From positions 930,001-994,000 of the forward strand of contig NZ_OZ241747.1 of NCBI RefSeq assembly GCF_965201005.1: a stretch of 64,000 nt of DNA, written 5' to 3'. Position 1 is the stretch's first letter. Every line of letters starts with the position of its first letter. The stretch comes from Mucilaginibacter_A sp965201005. Lineage in GTDB: Bacteria; Bacteroidota; Bacteroidia; Sphingobacteriales; Sphingobacteriaceae. The notes under the pieces were generated by a model that was given only the letters and a program-made list of their open reading frames with translations, did no database searches and was not told where the DNA came from. This document shows, piece by piece, positions 52,188 through 62,021 of the stretch. The translations under genes and the position numbers were made by a program.

Positions 52188-52850
52188 ATGTTTATAGGAC
52201 ACTTCGGAGTATCTTTTGCAGCTAAAAAAGCAGTCCCTAAAATTTCTTTAGCCATACTTTTCATTGCTACTCAATTCGTGGACATACTTTGGCCCATTTT
52301 GGTTATGCTTCATATTGAAACTGTAGATATAATGCCAGGCTATACAAAATCAAATGCTTTTGAGTTTCTTCATTTTCCCTATACACATAGTTTACTTATG
52401 GGTATTGTTTGGGGTGTTGTTATTGCTCTTTTATATGCATTTTTTAAAAAAGATACTCGAGGCGCAATAGTAATTGGACTATGTGTACTTAGCCACTGGT
52501 TTCTAGACCTTATAGTACATACTACTGACTTACCAATTACTCTTTTTGGTAATACCAAAGTTGGACTGGGATTGTGGAACCATGTAGCAGTTGCTATGAT
52601 ACTTGAGACTATTATTTTCTTAGCAGGTGTGTTTATTTATGCTTCTATAACAACCCCCAAAAACAAAAAGGGTTTTTGGGGATTATGGTTACTGGTTGTA
52701 TTTCTTTTATTGATTTACCTATATAATACTTTTGGTCCTCCCCCAAAAGAAGCAAGTACGAATTTATTCATGTCTCTTTTCATACTTATGGTGATTATTG
52801 TCCTTCTTGCAGGTTGGGTTGATAAAAACAGAGTATTAAAGAAAATATAA
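52188..52850 (+). CDS. YdjM/DUF457-like inner membrane protein
   Basis: A 220-residue polytopic protein with about six hydrophobic spans. The N-terminus MFIGHFGVSFAAKKAVPKIS, the acidic FVDILWP near residue 32, FPYTHSLLMG near 64 and LSHWFLDLIVH near 103 give the His/Asp pattern of the 'metal-dependent hydrolase' (DUF457/YdjM) family. Function unproven. It is intact while both neighbours are broken. IS982 copy 2 starts 5 bp after the stop. Confidence 0.8.
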   Translation: MFIGHFGVSFAAKKAVPKISLAILFIATQFVDILWPILVMLHIETVDIMPGYTKSNAFEFLHFPYTHSLLMGIVWGVVIALLYAFFKKDTRGAIVIGLCVLSHWFLDLIVHTTDLPITLFGNTKVGLGLWNHVAVAMILETIIFLAGVFIYASITTPKNKKGFWGLWLLVVFLLLIYLYNTFGPPPKEASTNLFMSLFILMVIIVLLAGWVDKNRVLKKI

Positions 52851-52854
52851 AATA

Positions 52855-53880
52855 ACGTGTAGTGCGATTAAAAGATAAGTGTTAAGTGTGTAAAAGGTTG
52901 TGCTTACTACAGAAAATGAGTAATTTAAAGAAGAATTACGATCAAGTAAATACTTCTTTATGCACAACCTTTCGAGCAATTTCCGTTTATTTTTAGACAT
53001 CACCAAATCTGTTTTTAAATCCGTTGTTCAGTCGGACGATAACTTTAAATTTTATCCCAGAAGCCTAAGTTATCTGATTGTGAAATACTTGCCCTGGCCT
53101 TGATTGCCGAATCGATAGGGATTGATTCAGAAACATATTTATTTGGAAAACTTAACAAAGATTATAGGGCCAACTTTACTAACCTGGTCCACCGTTGCAA
53201 TTTCAACCGGCGCAGGAAAACACTTGCTGCTTACCTACAGCAGTTGAACCAAAGCCTGGCAGATAGGATGAATGAGGGAGAAAATGTATTTATTGTAGAT
53301 TCTGTTCCTGTTCCCATTTGTAAACTTGCCAGAGAAAAACCATCAAAAGTTTGCAGGGAGTGTTTCGAAACAGCACCTGACAAAGGCTATTCTGCAGTAA
53401 ATAAGCCATACTACTTTGGTTATAAACTGCATTTGGCCACTTTGGCTAATGGCGTGTTCCATGCTATGGATTTAAGTAAGGCCAGCGTACATGACATTCA
53501 TTATTTGAACGACTTAAAAAAAAACGGATTGAGTAATTGTACCTTGATTGGCGATAAAGGCTATTTATCAAAGAGCCAGCAGTTAGACTTGTTTACTGTA
53601 GCTAAGATTGAACTAAAAACACCTATGCGAAGCAACCAGGCAGGCGCACAGCCTATGATACCGATTTTTAGGAAAGTTCGGAAATGTATTGAAACATTGT
53701 TTGCCCAACTATGCGACCAATTTATGCTTAAAAGAAATTATGCAAAAACAGTAGCCGGATTATCGGTTAGAATATTAAACAAAGTCACGGCCGTTACCTG
53801 TCTGCAATTTGTTAACAAACAAAATAACAAACCAATAAGCCACCTTAAATATGCTTTGGCTTGTTAATCGCACTACACGT
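52855..53880 (+). mobile_element. IS982-family insertion sequence, copy 2
   Basis: Ends ACGTGTAGTGCGATTAA and TTAATCGCACTACACGT bound 1026 bp, nearly the same as copy 1. No target repeat was found (ATAAAATA on the left, TATTTAAG on the right), so flanking DNA may have been deleted or recombined after insertion. Confidence 0.88.
52960..53867 (+). pseudogene. IS982 transposase, copy 2, frameshifted
   Basis: Starts MHNLSSNFRLFLDITKSVFK. It loses frame near 53062 at FYPRSLSYL, where copy 1 has FYPRQPKLSD. It resumes ALIAESIGIDSETYLFGKLN and keeps FIVDSVPVPICK, LIGDKGYLS and ETLFAQLCDQFML to 53867. A deletion of about two bases explains it. Confidence 0.88.
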
Positions 53881-54099
53881 TATTTAAGTAATTTATTACG
53901 AGTACTGACAGGACAAAACACACAGCAGCATATTCATGATAAACTGATAGAAAAAGCCAAAGAAAAATTATCGGCCACCAATCTAACAGTAAGTGAAATT
54001 GCTTACGAACTGGGTTTTGAACATTTGCAGTCGTTTAGCAAATTGTTTAAAACAAAAACAAAATTTTCGCCTTTGGCATTCAGGCAGTCGTTCAATTAA
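53881..54099 (+). pseudogene. AraC-family C-terminal fragment
   Basis: Right of the IS, RYLSNLLRVLTGQNTQQHIH, then DKLIEKAKEKLSATNLTVSE, IAYELGFEHLQSFSKLFKTK and SPLAFRQSFN form the second half of an AraC HTH domain. The effector domain and the first HTH are missing, so the gene was truncated at the IS boundary. Confidence 0.82.
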
Positions 54100-54670
54100 C
54101 ATATAAAAAGAACACACGAATAAATTGCTATCGTTAACAAGATGCCAGATTAAAGGCATAATTTCTAAATTGAGCATTTAAAATTCCACCTGGCACTTGT
54201 GCCATTAGTTTATCCACTTCGGCAACCCGCAACCGAAAATAATTTTAATAACCGTTTTGAGAATGGATAACGACAAATACAAAAGTATTACGGATGCAAT
54301 AAGCAGTTTTTGCGCCGTGAGCGAACCTGAAATGGCAGAAATTATAAAGCTTTTTACTGTGGCCTATCTCAAAAAAAAACGAATACTTTTTGAAAGAAGA
54401 ACAAGTATGTAAGAAAATCGGGTTTTTGAATACGGGATTGATACGTCATTACTATGCTACCGATCATTATGAGGTTACCAGTTGGATGTCGTTGCCCCAT
54501 GATTTTACCACCTCGTTGCGGAGTTTTATTTTACAGATATCAAGTATTTAAAATTTGCAAGCTGTTATAGATTGCGAGTTGATCGTACTCGACAGAAAAG
54601 CTTTTGATTATTTAATCCAAAAAAACAGGGCTTTTAAAGCCTTTTATATTAAAGCATTAGAATATAATTA

Positions 54671-55636
54671 CCCGTAGTGCATATAGTAAAAGTTGTGCAA
54701 ACTGCTAAAAAGCAGTAAATTGGAGTTACGACACAACGATTTAGATGCCCAACTTTAGGGTGAATTACGATAAAATTTTGGAAGTATTAAAGGGTTTAGG
54801 TTTTCCAAGCGAAAGTTTTCTGCATCAGATCAGAAAGCCCAAGTTGTCAGATTTAGGGGTAATCGCTTTGACATTTACTGCTGAATATATGAGCATAGAT
54901 AGCGAACATCAATTGTTTTGGATATTACCTTTTGATTTGCATTTCTTGATTGAACGGAGTGTTTATAACAGGCGGAAAAGGAAGTTGTTTTTTCAAATTG
55001 AATTGGTAAGGAAAAAACTGGCGGAGATTTTAGGAAAAGGTGAAAACTGTTTTATTGTGGATAGTATGCCTTTAGAAATATGCAAACTGTCCAGGAGTGG
55101 CAGGAGCAGGATTTGTAAGGAAACAGATTATGCCCAGCCGAATAAAGGCTATTGTGCATCTCAAAAGCTGCATTATTATGGCTATAAATTACATGCGGTT
55201 TGTTCGGCAAAAGGCATTTTCCAAAGTTTGGATATCAGCCCAGCATCTGTACATGACGTGCAATACCTGAAAGATATCAAGATACAGCTTCGAAGTGGTC
55301 TGCTTTTAGCAGACAAGGGTTACCTGTCGGCAGTTTATCAACTGGATTTGTTCGAAAGCAGGCAAATTAAACTTGAAGTCCCCATGCGCGAAAACCAGGC
55401 TGATTACAAAACACATCCTTTTGTGTTCCGAAAATCAAGAAAACGTATCGAAACACTATTTTCCCAGCTATGCGACCAGTTTATGATCAGAAGAAATTAT
55501 GCGAAAAGCTTTGCCGGTTTTAAAACCAGAATTCTATCAAAAATAACAACCCTGACAATCATTCAGTACATTAACAACAGTCTAAACCGAAACATCAACA
55601 ACCTCAAAATCAATATTGCCTAAATGCACTACGGGT
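54671..55636 (+). mobile_element. IS982-family insertion sequence, copy 3
   Basis: Ends CCCGTAGTGCAT and ATGCACTACGGG bound about 966 bp. Target repeat TATAATTA (54663-54670) and TATAACTA (55637-55644), 8 bp with one mismatch. It is a different subtype from copies 1 and 2, shorter and with different ends. Confidence 0.85.
54745..55623 (+). CDS. IS982-family transposase, copy 3 (intact)
   Basis: A 292-residue DDE transposase starting MPNFRVNYDKILEVLKGLGF. It shows RKPKLSDLGVIALTFTAEYM, the first Asp in CFIVDSMPLEICK, SVHDVQYL, the second Asp in LLADKGYLSAVYQ and the Glu in RKRIETLFSQLCDQFMIRRN. All catalytic acids are present, so it may be active. Confidence 0.9.
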   Translation: MPNFRVNYDKILEVLKGLGFPSESFLHQIRKPKLSDLGVIALTFTAEYMSIDSEHQLFWILPFDLHFLIERSVYNRRKRKLFFQIELVRKKLAEILGKGENCFIVDSMPLEICKLSRSGRSRICKETDYAQPNKGYCASQKLHYYGYKLHAVCSAKGIFQSLDISPASVHDVQYLKDIKIQLRSGLLLADKGYLSAVYQLDLFESRQIKLEVPMRENQADYKTHPFVFRKSRKRIETLFSQLCDQFMIRRNYAKSFAGFKTRILSKITTLTIIQYINNSLNRNINNLKINIA

Positions 55637-55902
55637 TATAACTATATTACTGTGGAAGACTGTATATTCAGCCTGATAGAAAAATCGGCGGAAGAACGGT
55701 TTCTATGGATGGCAAAAATCCAACTCCGGTTCATCCAGCAAGTGCCGGTCATGTTCACCGCATCCATGCTCGGTATCACACCCAGGCATTTGAGCCGGTT
55801 GCGGAAGAAGCATGCTGTTTAATCTTCCTTTCCCGTTTTCGGACAAGTGTCCTTTCTGGCCGCCTTCCGCCTATCTACCTATGTTTTTGAAAAACAAAGA
55901 TC

Positions 55903-56756
55903 ATGAATACTAAAAAAACAATCATTATAACAGGCGCTTCAACCGGAATAGGAAAAGCAACCGCCCTATATTTCGCGCAGAAGGGCTGGAATGTAGCCGC
56001 CATCATCCGCAACACAGACGATATCAATGGTTTTGCTGCCTATCCTTCTATCGTTACGTTCAAACTCGATGTTACAAATGGGGAAAGTATAACCGATGCG
56101 GCATCCCGGATACTGCAAACGTTTCCGGATATTGACGTGTTGTACAACAATGCCGGCTATGCCCTTACCGGTGCTTTTGAAACAACCACGGAAGAACAGG
56201 TGCGAAAACAGTTTGAAACAAATTTGTTCGGTGTCATGAATGTTACCCGCGCTTTCCTGCCTCACTTTCGCAATAAGAAAAAAGGAATCATTTTAAATAC
56301 CACATCGTCAGGCGGCATTTTAACCTTCCCATTTTATAGTGTTTACAACAGCTTCAAATGGGCATTGGAAGGATTTATGGAAGCCCTGCAGTTTGAAGTG
56401 AAGCCTTTTAACATCCGGATCAAAAATATTGATCCCGGCACTGTAAAAAGCGAGTTCACCGATAACATAGCATTTGTTTCCAACCCGGACTACAACAACT
56501 ATGCAAAAAAAGTACAGCACAACACATTAGCAGGTTATAAGAATGCGCCAATGCCTGATGTGGTTGCTAAAACTGTTTTTAAAGCTGCCACTGACAATAA
56601 TTTCAAACTCCGGATCCGGCTACACCGCAGGCAAGATCTGTTTTCTTCTTCAAATGGCTGTTGCCCTTGAATCTCTTTAATAAGATGGTGGCTGCACCCG
56701 TGGAAAAAGAAATAAAAGCGAACGATAAAGTTGCCAAAATAAGTCTGGCGGTGTAA
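55903..56756 (+). pseudogene. Short-chain dehydrogenase/reductase, C-terminal frameshift
   Basis: Starts MNTKKTIIITGASTGIGKAT (Rossmann TGxxxGIG). It has YNNAGYALTGAFETTTEEQV, the catalytic Ser in LNTTSSGG and the Y-x3-K equivalent in FYSVYNSFKWALEGFM, where YNSFK keeps Tyr and Lys. Frame is lost near 56610. The other frame continues PATPQARSVFFFKWLLPLNL, then FNKMVAAPVEKEIKA to TAA at 56756. The main 255-residue product keeps the whole active site and may still work. Confidence 0.82.
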
Positions 56757-56801
56757 GCCGGGAAGAAACAAGGATCACCTTATTATTTAAAAACAACGAA
56801 C

Positions 56802-56952
56802 ATGATAACAGAAGAAGAAAATTGTTAAAACATTTGTGGAATTGATGACTACGCATCAATCTCAAAATTTCGGGCAGGTGCTTGCTAAAAATTATCATCA
56901 GCACAACCCGGATGTAAAGCAAGGACTTGAAGGCATTATTTTATACCTATAA
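56802..56952 (+). pseudogene. SnoaL-like (NTF2-fold) N-terminal fragment
   Basis: ATG-initiated MITEEEN, then after a frame change TFVELMTTHQSQNFGQVLAK, then NYHQHNPDVKQGLEGIIL and a stop. YxQHNPxVxxG is a landmark of SnoaL-like polyketide-cyclase folds. It is the opposite end of the fold seen at 50133-50254, though they need not be parts of one gene. Confidence 0.65.
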
Positions 56953-57031
56953 AAATGATCATTAGTTAATGCCTATCAGTAACAATCGTTATGACAGTTT
57001 GTTTGAATTTTGTAACATTGCAAAATGAAGG

Positions 57032-57929
57032 GTGGAAGCAATAGAAGAATTTTATAAAACCAAACTTCATGGTATTCCCGATAATATCCAAAAAGAGATG
57101 AATCATTTTAACGTGTTCAAATTGGATGATTTTGTTGGCAGTAATTCCAAACCCATTCCTTACAGCAGGAAAGATTTTTTTAAAATCAGTTTAATTATAG
57201 GTAGAAACAAAGTGTTCTATGGTGATAAGGTAATTGAAATTAAAAAACAGGCGTTGTTATTTGCCAATCTGCAAATTCCCTATAACTGGGAGGCAATAGA
57301 CGGCTGTCAAACCGGTTTTTTCTGTGTATTTACCTCTGCATTTTTCATCATTTCGGAAATTTGGAAAACTATGATATATTTAAACCCGATGGCACACCGG
57401 TTTTTGAACTAACTGATGATCAGACTGATAAAATGCAAATTTTATTTAAGCGTATGTTTGAAGAAATCAATTCGGACTATGTTCATAAATATGACGCATT
57501 AAGAAACCTGGTGTTTGAAATTTTACATAATACATTAAAAATGTACCCGGCAAAAAAAGCTAAAAACCAGCAAATAAATGCTGCTCACCGGATATCAATC
57601 TTGTTTTTAGAATTATTGGAAAGACAATTTCCCATTGAAGACACAAGGCAGCGGGTACGTTTTAGTTCTGCATCAGATTTTGCCAATCAGTTCTCCACTC
57701 ACGTCAACCACCTAAGCCGGCGGTAAAAGAAACGACTCAAAAAACTACTTCCACAATCATTGCCGAACGCTTGTTGCAGGAAGCAAAAATCCTATTAAAA
57801 CAAACCGACTGGAACGTGTCCGAAATCGCATTTTCATTAGAATATACTGAAGTTACCCATTTCAATAACTTCTTCAAAAAACATTTGGATACTACTCCTA
57901 CTCAATTCAGAAATGTTAGATTTTCGTAA
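57032..57929 (+). pseudogene. AraC-family regulator with two frameshifts
   Basis: Three overlapping pieces join to a protein of about 295 residues: a cupin-like sensor (HFNVFKLDDFVGSNSKPIPY ... ANLQIPYNWEAIDGCQTGFF), then NYDIFKPDGTPVFELTDDQT to RFSSASDFANQFSTHVNHLS, then the HTH half AERLLQEAKILLKQTDWNVS with EIAFSLEYTEVTHFNNFFKK. The frame changes lie near 57350 and 57722. A GTG start at 57032 is assumed. Confidence 0.82.
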
Positions 57930-58001
57930 GATCCGTTTAGTATTTTGTTATGCTGCCGGATAAAACCGTTCTACCTTTGTGTCATTATAAAAACAAAAAA
58001 T

Positions 58002-58906
58002 ATGGGCACAAAAAAAGTGTGGTTTGTAACAAGCGCTTCCAAAGGTTTGGGGCTCAAAAATTACTGAATGAAGGCTTCCGGGTAGTTGCCACCACCCGCA
58101 ATATTCAATCTCTGGTAATCGATGTAGGCGACGCTTTGGATGTTATCCTGCCGCTTGAGGTGAACTTAACTGATAATGAAAGTGTAAAAAATGCCATCGC
58201 CAAAAGCGTCTCGCATTTTGGGCAAATTGACATAGTGGTCAACAATGCAGGATACGGGCAAATAGGCGCTTTGGAAGAACTGACCGATGTAGAAGTGAAA
58301 AGCAATTTTGACGTAAATGTTTTTGGTTCGTTAAACATCATCAGAAATGTGATGCCTTATTTGCGAGATCAAAAATCAGGACACATTTTCAATATTTCTT
58401 CAATAGGTGGTTTCATTGGCGGTTTTGCAGGATGGGGTATTTATTGCGCTACTAAGTTTGCGGTAGCGGGTTTAACTGAAAGTTTAGCCGAAGAAGTAAA
58501 GGCATTTGGCATTAAAGCCACGGTTGTCTATCCGGGCTATTTTCGTATTGATTTTCTTTCCAAAGGTTCCGTCAAAACACCTGCCCATTCCATTGAGGAT
58601 TACGAGGCAGCCCGCCAATACGAAAAGGCACACCTCAACGACATTAATGGTAATCAACCCAACGACCCGGAAAAAGCAGCCGACGTACTGATTGCAACAA
58701 GTAAAGAAGAGAACCCGCCTGTACATTTGTTCCTGGGCAGTAATGCGTATGAAATGGTGTACAATGAAATAGGCATAGTAACCAAAGGAACCGAACAATG
58801 GAAAGATTTTCACCTTATCAACCGCATTATAATTCTGACAATACTTTTGACTAACCTTGGTTGTGTATTCAATAAAGCTACTACAATGGAAAAGTCTGAA
58901 AAATAG
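58002..58906 (+). pseudogene. Short-chain dehydrogenase/reductase, N-terminal frameshift
   Basis: The ATG at 58002 opens MGTKKVWFVTSASKGLGL and soon stops. The body continues in another frame, QKLLNEGFRVVATTRNIQSL to IDIVVNNAGYGQIGALEELT, NISSIGG and the active-site YCATKFAVAGLTESLAEEVK. About 10 bases are missing at 58058, between GLGL and QKLL, inside the cofactor loop. TACCTTTG at 57971 looks like its -7 element. The tail past TEQWKDF is atypical. Confidence 0.8.
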
Positions 58907-58948
58907 TTTCTAGCCAATTTGAGAAATGGAGAAATGAGGAAGTGAATT

Positions 58949-58970
58949 TAAGAGCCTGTTTAAAATGTGC
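58949..58970 (+). repeat. Solitary end of the MITE-like family
   Basis: TAA then GAGCCTGTTTAAAAT, identical to the left ends at 464 and 51547. No matching right end follows. It abuts the interior of an SDR fragment, so the rest of an element and of the gene was deleted. Confidence 0.7.
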
Positions 58971-59000
58971 ACTTCTATTTGTGGTTATGGAGTATATATC

Positions 59001-59161
59001 CCTCAGGTTCAGTTTATCACGCCACCAAACGGGCTTCGGAAGACTGGTGTGAAAGTGTATCCTACGAATTAAAAACAATTTGGAATAATGGTAAAGACGG
59101 TGATGCTCGGACTGTTGAATACCGCCTTCCTTTCTATTTTGCTGTGGTACAGCATGTATGA
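59001..59161 (+). pseudogene. SDR fragment
   Basis: PSGSVYHATKRASEDWCESV, then SYELKTI is the Y-x3-K active-site helix of a short-chain dehydrogenase, with nothing of the Rossmann start and a non-homologous tail. A third broken SDR in 4 kb. Confidence 0.65.
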
Positions 59162-59549
59162 TTTGTTACATTAAACCCTCTTTTTAAAAAGCTTATGGTG
59201 ACAACGCCTGCAATCGTTTAAGACTGCTTTCAGGTTGAGTTTGCCGAGGCCATATATGGGGTTATGAAAAAGTTCATCATACATTCTATACCTCAACCTA
59301 TTTTTTTAACGAATCATTTGAAACATAAAAAGGAGTAGGAGCCTTAGGCTGCCGCTGTGATTTCTTTTTTAAAAAAATTATGACGCCGCAGGAATGGTTG
59401 CAGATTACGAGGCTAAGCCAACATGTAACACATGACTTGCCTGACACATCAATTAACAGCTGAGAAAGTGCTTGTTGTTACAATCACCAAAGACAAATAA
59501 ACCTTTCGTGAAGTTTAGTTGTTAATTGTAATTATTAAAGTATTTAACC
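59162..59549. other. Gene-free stretch with one repeat
   Basis: No convincing coding frame. It holds TGAAAAAGTTCATCATACA (59265-59283), which recurs inverted at 60354-60372, and the adjoining ATTCTATACC, which recurs directly at 60442-60451. Otherwise nothing seen. Confidence 0.5.
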
Positions 59550-60372
59550 ATGAAACTTTCTGGCAACACCATTCTTATTACAGGCGGAAACGGAGGCATT
59601 GGCCTGGCACTTACAAAAGCCTTTACTAAAGCAGAGAATACCGTAATTATCTGCGGAAGAAATGAGGCATCATTGCAATTTGCAAAATCCGGCAATGATA
59701 ACATCATTACAAAACAGTGCGACTTAACCCAACAGGCTGAACGCGACGAACTGGTGCAATGGATATTACAGAATTACCCGTCGTTTAACGTTATTATCAA
59801 TAATGCAGGCATATTTGAAGAAACAGACCTGCTAAGTGATTCATTTGATTTGGATAAAATCAATAAGCAGCTTGTTATAGACTTGCAGGTGCCCATTGAA
59901 CTATGCCTGCGCTTTTTACCTCATTTAAGAAAACAGCCCCATGCTGCCATTGTAAACATAACCAGCGGGCTTGTTTATGCTCCGGAAGCGGGGGCTCCTT
60001 TTTATGGAGTAGCAAAAGCAGGCGTTCATGCATTTACGCAAACTGCCCGCTACCAATTACGCGATACAAAACTAAAAGTATTTGAAGTGTTGCCGCCGCT
60101 TGTTGACACTGGTGGCGTAAGCAAACAATTGGATATAGAAAAACTGGGAGGCGCTATGGATGCGGACGAAACTGCTGATGAGATATTAAAAGGATTGTCC
60201 CACGATACAGAGGAAATCAGAATTGGCGACATTAAATGGCTTTATGCTGCTTCGCGCATTGCTCCTGAGTTTACAAATAAAAAGGTTAACGAAAAAGCTG
60301 AAAAAGCAAGGCAATCTGATAATCATTAGAACAGATACTGGCGGCGCATCCAATTGTATGATGAACTTTTTC
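59265..60372. repeat. 19-bp inverted repeats flanking an intact SDR gene
   Basis: TGAAAAAGTTCATCATACA at 59265-59283 and its exact complement at 60354-60372 bracket 1.1 kb with one SDR gene. A further direct copy of CATCATACATTCTATACC lies at 60434-60451. Ends of a small mobile unit or remnants of an IS are possible. Confidence 0.65.
59550..60329 (+). CDS. Short-chain dehydrogenase/reductase (DltE-like), intact
   Basis: A 259-residue SDR starting MKLSGNTILITGGNGGIGLA. Complete family set: TGGNGGIG cofactor loop, NVIINNAGIFEE near residue 85, NITSG with catalytic Ser near residue 130 and YGVAKAGVHAF with the Y-x3-K near residue 150. Substrate unknown. It is the only whole SDR in this decayed stretch and is bracketed by inverted repeats. 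Confidence 0.88.
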   Translation: MKLSGNTILITGGNGGIGLALTKAFTKAENTVIICGRNEASLQFAKSGNDNIITKQCDLTQQAERDELVQWILQNYPSFNVIINNAGIFEETDLLSDSFDLDKINKQLVIDLQVPIELCLRFLPHLRKQPHAAIVNITSGLVYAPEAGAPFYGVAKAGVHAFTQTARYQLRDTKLKVFEVLPPLVDTGGVSKQLDIEKLGGAMDADETADEILKGLSHDTEEIRIGDIKWLYAASRIAPEFTNKKVNEKAEKARQSDNH

Positions 60373-60433
60373 AAAAGCCCATATGTGAAAGATTGAAACT
60401 TTTTCAAAAGCCTATATTTTGTCCTGAAAGTTT

Positions 60434-60487
60434 ACATCATACATTCTATACCACAAATAGAAACGGTTGTGTTCTGAAATGTATGAT
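60434..60487. repeat. Inverted repeat, possible hairpin
   Basis: CATCATACATT (60434-60444) faces AATGTATGATG (60477-60487) with a 32-bp loop. The arms belong to the same repeat family as 59275-59285. Upstream, AACTTTTTCAAAAGCC occurs twice (60363, 60396). Confidence 0.6.
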
Positions 60488-60640
60488 GAGTTTATTTGAG
60501 CTAAGAAAATAGAGAATTTTGAATAAATTGTTTCAGTGTTTTATAGATAGAAAGAGTTGCTGTTGTGCGGAAACATTATATGCTTTTATAATCATCATAT
60601 ATTTGAAAACAGTACCTAAATTTTTACCGGGAAATCTCCA

Positions 60641-60726
60641 TACTTCTTTTATGCCACATAAATCAGTATTTTCTATATTTTCTGATTAAAAAAGATCAGC
60701 CCAAATTTTAGTCGATAAAAGAAGCA
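60641..60726. repeat. Convergent 11-bp-word pair downstream of DUF2264
   Basis: TACTTCTTTTA (60641-60651), followed by TGCCACATAAATC, faces TAAAAGAAGCA (60716-60726), preceded by AAATTTTAGTCGA. It marks the return of the word after a near-empty 29 kb. Confidence 0.75.
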
Positions 60727-60785
60727 TCGCAATTTTAATCTCCAAAAATCTAAACAGTTTTAAATGTTTTTTACGTTGAGTTTCC

Positions 60786-62021
60786 CTAATTCTGTGCATG
60801 GTCAATAGGCACTTCCAATCCTTTCCATACTTTTTTTGAAGTCCAATCCAAATCCGGTCCCTGCCAAAAAGAATCTGTTGCAGGCAAACCCAGGATTAAA
60901 AAAGCTTCCGAGCATAAATAAAGGCTTCCGGTAGAGATATAAGCTTCACCAAGATCTGGCTGATGGCCGTAAATGCCAATCTGCAGCCAGCCGTTTTTAT
61001 CAAAAGTTCCGGGTGCTTCTACCTGTTTTTTGATGACCGTATATAGCGCGGCGCGTACTTGCCGGGGCTTAATTTCTTTGTCGAGTTCGTGCATCAGCGC
61101 AATTTTTGAAAGCAGTTGGAACACGCCAAAACGATAGGACAAGGAGCGGCCAATCGGCGGATAAGTGCCTTCGGGAGAGATTAAACGTTCCTGTACGGTT
61201 GCATATCGTATAGACCGGCTTAATATCAAATCATAAGTTTCCTGCTGTGTTTTGTCCTGCGCTGCCCAGGTTTGCAATACTTCCAACAGCATCGGCTGTA
61301 TCACAAAACTGTTGTAATAATCCCAGTGGAAATTTGGCCCGTCGCCATAAGCACCGTCGCCCTTATACCACAACAATTGAGATTTAACGGCATAATCCAT
61401 GCGCATTTTATCTCCGGAATGATCAAAACGCATTAACGCAGCTTCAATAACAGCACTGAAAAGCAGCCAGTTATTGTAAGACGGCGTGATAACCCGGGAT
61501 GATTTTAAAGCGGCGATCACATTTATTTTTGTCTTGCTGTCAAGCCTGTCCCAAAGCTGGTGCGGTGCCCTTAACAAAGCCTGCGCCAGGAAAGCGGCAT
61601 CGACTAAAGGCTGTCTTCCCTGGTTAAAGTTCATGAAATCAGCTGCGGCAGGATCAGTTGCATTGTGCAGACAGATGAGTGCCAGATCGATGTATTTTTT
61701 ACGCAGCTTTCCTTCCGCGGTTTGGTCTGGGCCAAGCTCTAACCATGGTGCCATGCCAGCAAGCAATCGCCCAAAAGCCTCCAGGTGCGTGGTCAGTTTG
61801 TTATGTTCCGGTACTTTAGCTTCCACAGGCATCAGTTTTTTAAGCTCATTTTTGCTTAAGGCGATTAAAACCGGATCTGCAATACGCGTTAAAATTTGAA
61901 CCAGATATTGCCGCTCGGCCACCGCATTTTCAGAAGAATCAGCCAAAGCGCGTGCCTGTAATTGCTGCCAACCTATCGTCAGGAACATCATTGTAGCTAT
62001 TGGTCGTAGTTTTTTCATCAT
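60786..62021 (-). CDS. DUF2264 domain protein, secreted
   Basis: A 411-residue protein with a signal peptide (KKLRPIATMMFLTIGWQQLQ, then ARA). DUF2264 text includes HLEAFGRLLAGMAPWLELGP near residue 82, NFNQGRQPLVDAAFLAQALL, YNNWLLFSAVIEAALM, DGPNFHWDYYNSFVIQPMLL near 240 and RSLSYRFGVFQLLSKIALM. It is an alpha/alpha-toroid fold found near polysaccharide-utilisation genes. The substrate is unknown, and pectin-type glycans have been suggested for relatives. It diverges from the esterase gene. Confidence 0.88.
   Translation of the reverse strand: MMKKLRPIATMMFLTIGWQQLQARALADSSENAVAERQYLVQILTRIADPVLIALSKNELKKLMPVEAKVPEHNKLTTHLEAFGRLLAGMAPWLELGPDQTAEGKLRKKYIDLALICLHNATDPAAADFMNFNQGRQPLVDAAFLAQALLRAPHQLWDRLDSKTKINVIAALKSSRVITPSYNNWLLFSAVIEAALMRFDHSGDKMRMDYAVKSQLLWYKGDGAYGDGPNFHWDYYNSFVIQPMLLEVLQTWAAQDKTQQETYDLILSRSIRYATVQERLISPEGTYPPIGRSLSYRFGVFQLLSKIALMHELDKEIKPRQVRAALYTVIKKQVEAPGTFDKNGWLQIGIYGHQPDLGEAYISTGSLYLCSEAFLILGLPATDSFWQGPDLDWTSKKVWKGLEVPIDHAQN

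Larger units (their letters stand above)
54263..55822 (+). pseudogene. Crp/Fnr-family regulator, frameshifted and split by IS982
   Basis: Left part: MDNDKYKSITDAISSFCAVS, then AYLKKKRIL, with frame changes near 54390 and 54545 giving GFLNTGLIRHYYATDHYEVT, SWMSLPHDFTTSLRSFIL and RKAFDYLIQKNRAFKAFYIK, then ALEYNY. Right part after the IS: YNYITVEDCIFSLIEKSAEE, then RFLWMAKIQLRFIQQVPVMF and ASMLGITPRHLSRLRKK. The joined protein is a typical Bacteroidota Crp/Fnr regulator of about 190 residues. Confidence 0.82.

Noticed and set aside
31771..60700. A right-hand attachment site matching the 3' end of tRNA-Glu
   Set aside because: I searched by eye for TTCGATTCCCCTACGGGC and shorter cores to the right of the integrase and found none. 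The right edge of the island is outside the window or has been lost.
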